Assembly (NCBI GenBank): GCA_001430745.1 | Contig: KQ481997.1 | Span: forward strand, 1,312,957-1,323,406 | Direction of reading: 5' to 3' | DNA: 10,450 nt | DNA from: Auxenochlorella pyrenoidosa | Taxonomy: Eukaryota; Chlorophyta; Trebouxiophyceae; Chlorellales; Chlorellaceae | In this document: positions 1 through 8,400 of the stretch, one piece after another | Layout of the letters: each line of letters starts with the position of its first letter | Numbering within the stretch: the stretch's first letter is position 1 | Notes under the pieces: generated by a model | Told to the model about the DNA's origin: nothing | What the model saw: only the letters and a program-made list of their open reading frames with translations | The model's database searches: none | Made by a program: the position numbers and the translations under genes

Positions 1-9
1 CCCGCCCGC

Positions 10-1422
10 TCACTGCTGCTCCTTGAGCTTGGGCGCCATCTGGCTCACGTCCCACTCGCCCGCCGCCTGGCCGCGCTTGTTCAGCAGGCGGTTGGAGGAG
101 TGGGGGTCGGGCGGGGGGGCCCCCCTCAGGCCCCAGGTGGTTCACTGCCCGGTGCACCGCCGCCGCCAGCGGCCGCGTGGCCTGCAGGGAAGCACGTGAG
201 GCGGGAGAGGTGAGGGGGAGGTGGGCAGCGGAGCGGGGGCTGAAGGGCACGGGGGCGCCGCTGCACCACGTGCACTGCAGCAGGCACACACGCTGCCGGC
301 ATCCCAGGAAGCAGCCGGTTCCCGGGTCTTGGGAGGGCAGCCTAGCCCTCTCAACAGGCAGGTGGGACAAGCGGATGACAAATCAGCAGAGCAGGAAGAT
401 TGGCAGCAACGGGCTCAGAGGCGGCAGCAATGGCCGCCGGTAAATGCACACGGGAAGCCCCGGCCGTCAGGTACCATAGGAAAGGCGCAGTGAGGAGAGA
501 AGGTGGCAGCATCAATGGCAGCAGCAGCGCCAGCGGCAGACAGCAGCATCGGCGGGAGCGGCAGCAGGCAGCAGCAGCGGCGGCAGCGCCAGCAGCAGCC
601 GTGGCAGTGGTGGCGGCGGCAGGCAGCAGCAGCCGGCTCACCTCGGGGTCTAGGAAGGCAGGAGGCCCCTCCACCGATGTGAAGGCAGCGGCAGCTGAGG
701 GCAGCAGGCCGCTCTGGGCGCCGCCGCCGCTGCCAGCCGCAGGCTGTCGGGGCGCCGATGCTGCCTCCTCCCCCTCCCCATAGTCTTTGACGCGTGCCGC
801 AGCCGCACGCGCCCGTCGCGTCGCGCTGTCCTCGCTGCAAAATGCAGGCAGGTGGTGCAGCAGCAGCCTAACAGATTAGGGAGGGGCCATGAAGAGGGCA
901 GGGTGCTGTGCAGACTGCAGGAGAGCAGCTGGCGCTTGATGCCAAGCGCAATACTGGGGCTCACCTATCATCCCCTGACCCTTCGAAATAGCTATCCTCC
1001 TCTGAACTGCTGGGCTCAGCAACTGGCTGCGGCGCCACAGGCCGGCGCGGCTCATCTGCGTTTATGGACGGCGGGTGCTGGGGTGTGGGAAGTGGCGGCA
1101 CCCGTTCCAGCTCCTCCGCCAGCTCCTCTGGTGCACTGCTTCTTCCTCTGGCTTGCCGCTTCCCCATGCTCACCGTCGCCCCACAGGGCGTCGAGGTCCT
1201 CCTCCTCCTCGGCCTGTACTGCTGCACCGCCTGCAGGCACAAGCAGGCGGCGGGAGCAGGCGGCGGGTGCAGCGGCGGGTGCAGCAGTCGATACAGCACT
1301 CTTGCGGAAGGGCACTTAAAGCGTGTGAGCGTAGTTCAGATGCTTAGACAATCGAGCGCAGCACAGACTTCCCCCACTTGCGCTGCTGCCGCCGCACCGT
1401 TGGCGGGCTCTTCCGACGCCAT
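10..1422 (-). CDS. Unrecognised acidic Ala/Pro-rich protein, five-exon model, last exon frameshifted
   Basis: I do not recognise this family. Proposed exons on the minus strand are 1422-1398, 1230-1174, 1127-965, 834-642 and 181-10, and all junction phases match. The start ATGGCG (1422) sits in good context and encodes MASEEPAN. Exon 2 gives an acidic stretch ending EEEEDLDALWGD. Exon 3 is Pro-rich and ends in the acidic SSSEEDSYFEGSGDD. Exon 4 has a basic Arg/Ala patch followed by KDYGEGEE and a Gly/Ser-rich part, ending AFLDPE. The last exon begins ATRPLAAAVHRAVNHLGPEG, but the protein-like ending (DPHSSNRLLNKRGQ to MAPKLKEQQ, TGA at 12-10) lies in another frame; the shift falls at the G7C6 run 113-125. 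An alternative first junction joins 1378 to 1213. A start at 1167 (MGKRQARG) is possible if the 46-bp intron is not real. Alternating acidic and basic low-complexity segments suggest a nuclear or nucleolar protein, but that is a guess. Confidence 0.55.
182..641 (-). other. 460-bp intron with CAG/GCA-rich low complexity
   Basis: This is the last intron of the 10-1422 gene. The minus-strand donor follows GAC CCC GAG as GTGAGC (641-636) and the acceptor is CCCTGCAG (ends 182), both phase 0. Bases 515-635 are rich in CAG/GCA/GGC triplets, so several frames read through as Ala, Ser, Gln or Arg runs with no protein character. An additional small exon cannot be excluded. Confidence 0.5.
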
Positions 1423-1567
1423 CGCAACCCTGGTTGTTATTCCGTAGCTGAAATAATACGACTGCAACTGTCGAGCTGGTCTCGAAAGCCAGGAAAGACG
1501 GGAGCGCGCCCGCAAGAAGCTTTGCAGGCCCCTTAGTCGATGTTGTGTTCTTTGGTCGCTCACCCAA
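1423..1567. promoter_or_regulatory. Divergent promoter region between gene 1 and the F-box gene
   Basis: Only 145 bp separate the minus-strand ATG at 1422 from the plus-strand ATG at 1568, so both 5' UTRs and any core promoters share this interval or extend into the neighbouring transcript. There is no clear TATA box; the most AT-rich stretch is AAATAATAC near 1451-1459. Function is inferred from gene arrangement only. Confidence 0.5.
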
Positions 1568-3305
1568 ATGGGATCTCCGCATCTCAACAAGGACTGCTTG
1601 ATCGCCGTGCTGGCTGCTGCGGCCGCAACGTGGGGGTCTTCCTGGCGCCTGGACTCCCTCTGCCGCCTGGCCACCGTGTCCAAAGAGTGGCGGGATGCAT
1701 GCCACGAGGTGGGCGACGCTCAGCTCAATTGCAACAGGGCGGCCGCCACTGAGCCAGCCGCCGTCGTCGTCAGTGCTCCTGATGAGCACCCAGGGTTCTT
1801 TGACATCCCTTCTCACCTCCACGCCCGCGCAAGCCCAGGTGCTGGCCACTCAGGTGCTAGCGCTGCAGCCCAGCAGCTTTGGGCCCCGCGCCAACGCGGT
1901 GCCCGTCCACACGCCGGCGTTCTGCCTGCTCAGCGGCCATCTCGACCTGTGCCCCATCCTGCGGCGCTGCACCGCCCTGGAGCGGCTCAACCTGGCTGGC
2001 CTGCACCGCATCACCTCTGACGAGCTGCTGCGCACGGTGGCGGCCCGCTGCCCACGGCTGCGGGAGCTTCTGCTGGACTTCTGCGACGGCGTGACAGCGG
2101 CCGGGCTCGAGGTACCGGTGTGGGGCAGCGCTGGGCGGCTGCCGTGCAGGCGGGGCCGCGGCGAGCACTGGCGCGGCAGCACGGCGCCAGGCAGCGCAAC
2201 AACACGCATTTTCTAGTCTGTGCCACGCTGGTGTGCACCGGGCCCTGACCTGCACGGCAGAGTTGATGCTGGGCCTGAAACAGGTGCTGCCCACCCTGCC
2301 CTGCTTCACTGCTCTGCAGGCGTTGGCCGAGGGCGCCCCCGGCCTGCGCTGCCTGTCGCTGCGGCGCTGCGGCGGCCTGTGCAGCGTGGCCGCCCTGGCG
2401 CGGCTCACACAGCTGGAGGACCTGGATCTGTCGTACTGCGCGCATGCCAGCGTGGCAGCGGTGCGCTCTGTGCACGCTGTACGCCAGTGCGCGCTGTGCG
2501 CCAGTGCGCGCCCCTGCAGGGCGGGCGGCCGGGGCCTCGTCCGGCCCACCGGCCTGCCTTGTTGCCTGCGGGGTGTCAGCCTTTTGGTCTGTGCACTTTG
2601 GGAATGGCGCCTGCACCCCTGGCCAAGGCTAGCTTGCTCCGCTGGGACTCACGACCAGCCTCTGCCCACCTCGTCCCTCCCCCTGCGGCGCCGCAGCTGG
2701 CGGGCAGCCGCGGCGTGCTGCGCAGGCTGTGCCTGCACGGCTGTGAGGGCGTGGGGGACGAGGTGTGCGGGCAGCTGCCCCTGGTGGAAGAGCTGGTGGT
2801 GGCCTTCACTGCCGTGACAGGTGTGTGCGCACTGCTGTGCATGTGCCAAGCCACCTGGTTGGGGCCGCTCCCATGCGCGACGGTTGCCAGGCTGCGGCTG
2901 CCCAGCCTGCAGCCAGAGTCTGCCCCTCCCCCGCCTTCCTCCCCCCCAGATAAGGGGCTGGCAGCCCTGGCAGCGGGCTCCCCGCGCCTGCGCACGCTGG
3001 TGCTTGCCAAGCGTAGCTTCAACATGTGGCAGGTGGGGTCTGCGCCAAGCTGGCCGATCTGGGTGCAGAAAACAGTACGGAGGGTGGTGCGCAGCGACGC
3101 AAGCACTCTAGCAGGACTATTCCCAAGCCTCGCCAGTGCCTGCCGGCCATGCTGCTGCCCAACACACAACTCGGCGCCCTTGAACGTCCATCAATGGAAG
3201 CATCCTTATTGGCTGCCGCTGCAGACGGGGCTCTGGACGGATGCAGGGCTGGCAGCCTTCAAGGCTGCAGCGCCCAGGGTTAAGGTGGTCCTTATTTCGT
3301 GCTGA
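1568..3305 (+). CDS. F-box and leucine-rich-repeat (FBXL-type) protein, six exons
   Basis: Proteins of this class join the Skp1-Cullin1 ubiquitin ligase through the F-box and select substrates with leucine-rich repeats; the substrate here is unknown. Exons are 1568-1708, 1839-2111, 2320-2460, 2697-2820, 2950-3032 and 3225-3305. All junctions are GT-AG with matching phases (0, 0, 0, 1, 0), giving 280 residues. Residues 5-47 are F-box-like: LNKDCLIAVL, then LCRLATVSKEWRDAC. Residues about 82-250 carry cysteine-type repeats: ALERLNLAGLHRITSDEL, RLRELLLDFCDGVTAAGLE, LRCLSLRRCGGLCSVAAL, LEDLDLSYCAHASVAA, LRRLCLHGCEGVGDEVCG and LRTLVLAKRSFN. The last exon, GLWTDAGLAAFKAAAPRVKVVLISC, closes the array like a typical final repeat. 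Exons tend to hold one or two repeats. The solenoid is shorter than in many FBXL proteins. The F-box is recognisable but not canonical throughout. Confidence 0.85.
2476..2509 (+). repeat. 17-bp tandem duplication in F-box gene intron 3
   Basis: GCTGTACGCCAGTGCGC (2476-2492) is followed at once by GCTGTGCGCCAGTGCGC (2493-2509), identical except for one base. It lies 15 bp after the donor at 2461 and is probably a recent slippage duplication. Confidence 0.85.
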
Positions 3306-3649
3306 GGGCCTGGGCTTAGAGAAGCGATCATGGCTTAGGCAAGGCACGTGCGCTCATTGACTCACGCTGGGGCCGTGCATTTGGCATCAGTAGCAACTGC
3401 AGCTAGCGGCCCCTGCCTGGCATGCTGCGCATTTTTCTCAGGCAGCGCCCTTGGCAACCTGACCTGCTTGTAACTCCCCTGCGCATGTCAAGATTCTTGT
3501 GATAGGCAAGGAATCAGCTAGCCAAGCAGTCAGTGCCGACCAGCACAAAAGAGGTGGACACACGGAACCAACGCTGGCTGGCTTGACCACACATCACCGG
3601 GCATGCAACGTTTAGCAAGGTTGGCAGGATGCAAGGGCCGTCATCCTTG
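3306..3649. other. Convergent 3' UTR interval between the F-box and ARM-like genes
   Basis: These 344 bp lie between the two stop codons and hold no supported gene. The plus-strand TGTAA at 3469 marks the F-box 3' end. I see no TGTAA on the minus strand here, so the 3' end of the 3650-4958 gene may use a variant signal or run into the F-box transcript. Confidence 0.5.
3469..3473 (+). terminator. TGTAA poly(A) signal of the F-box gene
   Basis: TGTAA is the usual near-upstream polyadenylation motif in chlorophyte nuclear genes. This copy lies 164 bp after the F-box stop codon, a normal 3' UTR length, in a stretch with no coding signal. Cleavage would be expected roughly 10-20 bp downstream. 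Confidence 0.6.
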
Positions 3650-4958
3650 TCACCGCACAGCCGCGCCTTGCGCAGCCGCCGCCGCCGGTTCTCCTGCATC
3701 GCGCGCTTGGAGCGCTGCCAGCAGCCGCTGCGCCCGGAACAGGGCGTCCTCTGTCTGCGGGCTGCGCTGGGTGGCCGCTACAAACGCTGCCAGCTCTGCA
3801 GACCCCCCAGCCTCTGCCACCGCTGCCAGGCCGGCAGGCGACGCAGCCAGGGCCTCCAGGGTCGCCAGAGCATACTCGGCCACGCCTGCAGCGGCAGCAG
3901 GAGGGGCGGCAAGGGGGGGGCTGGCGGGCTCCCAACAGGCAGTGCAGAAAACGGCTCCACCAGACCGCACGCGTGTCGAGGCACCGGGCAGGGGGGCCGA
4001 GCACCCGCGAGCCGTCTGCTGCGAGCGCCAGACAAGTCGTGCTTCTGTGGGTGCGAGCTGGCCAGCCCCATTGCCGTCCCGGCCCCCAGCCGGCGCACCC
4101 GCGTCCGCCTCCAGCAGCTCTCGCCGGCGCAGCAGCGCCAGCAGGCGCGGCGCGGCGCCCTCGCCAGCGGCCCGCTCCCGCGCCGCCTCCAGCCGCAGCA
4201 GCAGCTGCAGCCTGGAGCAGCCGGCCTTGACCATGAAGGGCTGCTGTGCGTCCAGCAGGGCCAGGCAGTTGCCCACCTGCAAGGGCAACGCAAGTGTTGA
4301 CTGGCATTCGGGGTGACCCTGCCCTGCGCCTTGCGACCAGACCACACAACACCAGATGCAGAAGGAAAGGGAGAGAGCGGCGGATGGTTCCCGTGTGGGT
4401 GCCAGGCAATCACCAAGCAATCAGGCAGGACCCGAGCCACCAGCGCACGCACTGAGGCGGCCGCCACATGCGGCAGCACGTTCAGGCCAGCGCTGCAGAT
4501 CATGAAGAATGCAAAGTAGCGCAGGATGCGTGGGCGCAGCGTGTCCTCCACCGCCTCACGGGCTGCCGCTTCTGCTGGGTTGTTAAGAGGGGCAGGAAGG
4601 AGGGCAACCAGGGTTGGGACGCGGCAAGGGAGACGGCTGCAGGCCGCAGCGGCGGCAGCAGTGGCGGCAGTGCCATCATGACGCCCGATTGTTTGATATC
4701 GCAATGCTCGCCTTCTGATGCAGAGCTGAACTGCCGCAGCACAGCAAGGCGGGCAGGGGAGGCTCCTGCGCCGAGACCTTGTTGCAGGCCGCTTGCCCAG
4801 GCTGCCGCCCGCGCTCCCGCTGATCCCTGAAGAGTTGCATGAGCGCTTGAAACTTGATGCTGCCCAGCAAAAGTGACCAGGGCTCTGCGCAAAGCAGGGC
4901 TGGTTTCGGTCTGCGCCCACAGGCGTGCCAACGCTGCCAAGGCTGCTGATGGGTTCAT
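3650..4958 (-). CDS. ARM/HEAT-like all-helical protein, four exons, family not recognised
   Basis: Exons on the minus strand are 4958-4778, 4574-4432, 4276-4099 and 3885-3650 (phases 1, 0, 1), giving about 245 residues. ATG at 4958 gives MNPSAALAALARLWAQTETS, a strongly helical start. Exon 2 reads EAAAREAVEDTLRPRILRYF, then FFMICSAGLNVLPHVAAASV. Exon 3 reads NCLALLDAQQPFMVKAGCSR, then LQLLLRLEAARERAAGEG, then LLALLRRRELLEADA. Exon 4 reads VAEYALATLEALAASPAGLA, then AAVAEAGGSAELAAFVAATQ, and ends with an Ala-rich tail before TGA (3652-3650). Leu/Ala helices of about 12-15 residues broken by Gly/Pro turns resemble ARM or HEAT repeats, which act as protein-binding scaffolds. No catalytic motif or membrane segment is seen. 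The exon 2 donor is ambiguous: 4414, 4432 and 4441 all keep phase 0. In 4778-4860 another frame (FQALMQLFRDQRERG) has higher third-position GC, so exon 1 needs transcript support. Confidence 0.6.
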
Positions 4959-5230
4959 AATTCGCGCTGTTCATGCGTTGCTGAAGCGCCGATTGACGTT
5001 AGGTAGAAGTACCCTGGCTGCAGTGGTGGCGGGCCCCACGCCGCGCTGTGCATTGTGCAGAAGTGCCAGGCCAGCTTGCCTCTAGGAGCCCCATTCTTCA
5101 TGGATCTCTATGAGCTCAGCAAGCCTGCTTCTGGACTGAGAGAAAGCCGTGTGCCCCGGTGGGTGGCCCGCCTGCCCACCGTGCCCGCCCGTGTGCAGCC
5201 GGCAATTCCTCTGGAGGAGGAACATGCTTT

Positions 5231-5250
5231 GTAGCATGATGTAGCATGAT
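5231..5250 (+). repeat. Tandem GTAGCATGAT pair
   Basis: The decamer GTAGCATGAT occurs twice head-to-tail (5231-5240 and 5241-5250). The core TGTAGCAT recurs at about 7764 and 8325 inside introns of the senescence gene. No function is known to me. Confidence 0.8.
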
Positions 5251-5261
5251 TATTCAGGAGC

Positions 5262-5285
5262 AGAGCTCTCGTCCATCAGAGCTCT
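5262..5285. repeat. AGAGCTCT pair, possible hairpin
   Basis: The palindrome AGAGCTCT occurs at 5262-5269 and 5278-5285, separated by 8 bp. Because each copy is its own reverse complement, the pair can fold into an 8-bp stem with an 8-nt loop in either strand. It would lie in the 3' UTR of the minus-strand senescence gene if that transcript reaches it. Confidence 0.6.
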
Positions 5286-5482
5286 TTATTCTGCGGCATC
5301 TAAAAATTCCAGTTGCAATTCACAGAGCAGCAGCAACTGACAACGTTTGTTGTGTCGGACTGGGAGGCCTCTCTGTCGATAGTTGCACAGGCAATGTATC
5401 ATGTCACTCAGAGGATATGCACGTTCAAAAGGCGCTTCAAGTTGTGTGCCCATTTTGCAGCATTGCATGTGACGCCGCACAT

Positions 5483-8400
5483 TCAGAGCCCTGCACGGTA
5501 TGTCCGCAACACGCCCCCGCCACCAAGGCTGCCACTGCTGCCAGGCTTGCTCCTGGCCAGGCTGCCGCTGCTGCTGCTGCCGGCCCTTACCCCCTCCTTG
5601 CTGCCGCCAGCCAGGCTGCTGGCGCTGCTGCTGCTGCCGGGCCTTCCGTCCGTGCCCGCCCACTTGTGGATGACCCCCCTGGCCGTCTTTTTGGCAGCCG
5701 ACTTGGCGACGGTCTTAACCCCCAGCTTGCGGGCAGCAAACCACGCGTCTGCGCCCTGCCCCGCCGCATTCATGCTGTGCACTGACACCTCGGCAGCGTC
5801 CTCGCCATACCTGCAGGGCAGCGGGGGCGAGGGCCAAAGGGGATGGAAGCAGTAATTTGTTGATCGGATCTGCATCACAGCAACGAGCTGGGAAGCGTGG
5901 GAAGCCATGACGTCCCCTCGCCCTGGCGGCCCCCTCACCCCCCCACCCGCCTTCCCAAACACACAAACACCATGCCTTGTTGCTGGCTCCCCCTCCGCAC
6001 CTCTGGCGCACCACGCTGGCCGTGCTGTCCCGGGCAGACAGCAGCACCAGGCGGCCAGCATCCTCCATAGAGTCCCACACCTGCAAGCCAGCATGACGAG
6101 CCCAAAAGAGCTGGGCACTCTGCTCAGCTTTCAACACGGTGAGGGCAGCACCAGCTTGGGAGTGGCAGGGCGCTCCACCAAGCTTCTCCAACTTGTTCAG
6201 ACAGCGTGGCATCGAGCAGTGTGTGCTGCTGTCGTGTCAGAAGGCAGGCTGAGCGAGCAGTACGGGCTGGCCCCAGTGAAATGCGTGCCTCGGTGAAGCC
6301 AACCACCGCCGCATGGCCGACCTCCCGCAGCATGCCTGCAAGGGCGCATGGCGGATGTAGCGGGCAGTCTGCTGAGCCTCGGGAGGCAGGTCGGAAGCGC
6401 AACGTGCAGCTGTACAGTGCCATGAGCTGGAGGCACGCCGTCTGCTACGAGGCTGCACTAAGGTACGTGCCCCACTTCGAAGACAGCCGCCAGGCAAGGG
6501 GGTGGGCAGGGAAGCTTGGCCTCACCCGCATCCTCCCCAGCTTCCAGCGGCTTGTCCGCCCCAGTGAGCCACAGCACTGCAGAGGGGGTGCAGAGTGGGG
6601 GCAGGGGTGACGACAGTTTCCCCGCCCGCCGATGTTTCGGCAGTGTGCCCGCCTGATGAGCCGCAGCAGGCCTCCTGCGCGCCCACAGCCTGTGGCTGCA
6701 CCTCCCGGCCGACTCCATGCAGCGTGTGCCTGGCCCTGGAGGCCTCACCCCCGCCGGCGACCTTGGACCCCGCCCAGGCCAGCCCGCTGACGGCGCTGTT
6801 CACCAGGGAGGCTGCAGACCCGGCCAGGCGCTCCGTCTGGCGGAACCTGCCAGGCAGAGGCAGGGGCGGGGCCAGGCAGAGGGAGCAGGCGTGAAAGGAT
6901 TGACGGCAGAAGAAGGCATCAGCAGGAAAGAGAGAGGGGGGTGCAGGGATGGCGGCAGGAGCGCTGGCCACAGGGGCATGCATGCCGAGGACGGCGCCCC
7001 AGGCTTGAACAAAGCATGAGTTGGGGTGGTGCAGTCCGCTCTGCGGGCACTCTTGCGCTCTCAAGGCACGGCTGCCCTGCCCCGCCCGCTTGCCTCTTCT
7101 TCAGCCCAGGGGAGACGGCCAGGGGCGAGGCGGTTGGCTCCTGGGGCGTGAAGTATGCAGCCCCCTTGCTGATGCCGCCCTGGGCATAGGTGGCCGTGGC
7201 CTGCAGGGGAAGGGCAGAGGGCAGGCCGTGGGACACGGAGCCGGGGCAGCGCGGAGGCGGCGCCCAGCCTGGCGCAGCGTGCTCACCGGTAGCAAGGCTG
7301 GCCCGCTGGACAACTGCACTCCACAGGTAACAACAAAGAGTGGTTTTTCCGCCTCGTCTCCCTTGGGCAAGGTTCAGGATGGGATTGAGCCCAACCCCGC
7401 CCCCACCAGCAGCCCGCCAGCGAGCGCGCGGCTGGCGCTGTGCACCCCGCGCGCCACGCTGCTTCGATAGGCATGCTCCGCCAGCGCAGCCTCGCCCTTT
7501 GCTGCCTCTGGATCATCAAGCAGCGCCTGGGACTCGCTGCACTGGGGTGCCATAAAGGAGCGTGTGAGCAGGGAGAAAACATGCGAGTGCTCTGGAGGCG
7601 GTTGCAGGGTCGCCCGGCAGCGCCTGGGACTCCCTGCAGATAGGTGGGTGGGGCCATGAGGGGCGGATGAGCAGGGAAGGTGCAAGTGCACAGGAGAGGA
7701 GGTTGCGGGGTGGGGCGGACAGGGTTTGTGCCTGTCAAAACTGCCTGCACTGGGCCAGCCCTCCATGTAGCATAAGAGATGGTCAAGTCCACAGTAAAGG
7801 AGTAAAGGATGATCGACCAGCCAGGTTCGGGGCAACAATGAGGGAAGCAGCCCCCCACCCCACCCCGCCCCACCCCACGCACACACACCCTCCAAACATA
7901 CACACACACACACACACACACACACGCACCGGTAGATGGTCACCCCTTCCAGGATGGCCTCCAGCATGCCCACCGCCTCCTCCTCAGTGTCTGACGCCAG
8001 CACCACTGCGGAAGAGGGGTGGCAGTTGGAGCAGGGGGGTGAGGATCTCGATAGGTGCACGCGGGCAAACGACGAGCAAACTGCAGGCACGCCATGGTCG
8101 GTTGCAAGGTGGACAGCCGCCCGCACCGGTGTAGAAGGTGTCTTGGCCAGGCAGGTTGAACACAAAGGTCAGAGCGCCTGCCTGTGGGGTGTCAGAGGGT
8201 GCGGGGCAGAAGGTCCATGGCAACATGCGGCCCTTCCGCCAGCATGGGCTGCGCACCGCCAGCAAGGCACAATCTGCGCTTGCTCTCATTCAAAACCTGA
8301 ATCAGAACGTGCAGTTGCATCCGCATGTAGCATGCCCGAATCCACCTTGAGCGTCTGGCTGGCAGGCAGCAGCTCCCATGCCGTGCCACCCACCGCCGCC

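Larger units (their letters stand above)
4959..5482. other. Intergenic: 3' UTR of the senescence gene and promoter of the ARM-like gene
   Basis: Both flanking genes are on the minus strand. The part near 5482 should be 3' UTR and the part near 4959 should be promoter and 5' UTR. The stretch is less GC-rich than the exons. A plus-strand reading frame from 5246 has cysteine-rich character but poor third-position GC and runs antisense into the last exon, so I do not call it. No TGTAA on the minus strand was found. Confidence 0.45.
7537..7929 (-). other. Intron 5 of the senescence gene (393 bp, longest in the gene)
   Basis: The donor is TACCG|GTGCGTGTG (phase 2) and the acceptor is CCCCAGTGCAG, ending at 7537, joining VTIY-R-ESQALLDD. 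The intron contains the GT microsatellite at its 5' end, a G-quadruplex motif and a duplicated 3' end, each listed separately. Confidence 0.75.

Noticed and set aside
515..635. Ala/Ser/Gln-rich coding region from CAG/GCA repeats
   Set aside because: The triplet run reads open in several frames, lies between a strong donor and acceptor, and shows no conserved or balanced protein sequence.
1857..2549. A 230-codon minus-strand frame opposite the F-box gene
   Set aside because: It lies antisense to well-supported repeat exons, begins without conserved motifs, and has a composition expected from the reverse of GC-rich coding sequence.
2220..3305. A single 361-codon plus-strand exon
   Set aside because: It joins introns and only parts of it carry leucine-rich repeats; splitting at GT-AG sites with matching phases gives a regular repeat protein and removes Pro/Ala/Gly-rich filler.
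3778..4974. A long 398-codon open frame on the minus strand
   Set aside because: It reads through proposed introns with donors and acceptors, and only the segment around 4432-4574 matches the coding frame; the rest is Arg/Cys/Trp-rich sequence typical of non-coding frames in GC-rich DNA.
5262..5285. AGAGCTCT hairpin as a bacterial-type terminator
   Set aside because: The window is eukaryotic nuclear DNA with spliced genes; a short hairpin followed by TTTATT is not a terminator signal for RNA polymerase II.
5246..5785. A 179-codon plus-strand frame starting at a real ATG
   Set aside because: The first part has low third-position GC unlike the genes here, and the rest is antisense to the last exon of the senescence gene.
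7861..7925. CRISPR-like or tandem gene repeat in the CA-rich region
   Set aside because: It is a plain dinucleotide microsatellite next to a C-rich tract, with no spacers or repeat units of CRISPR length.
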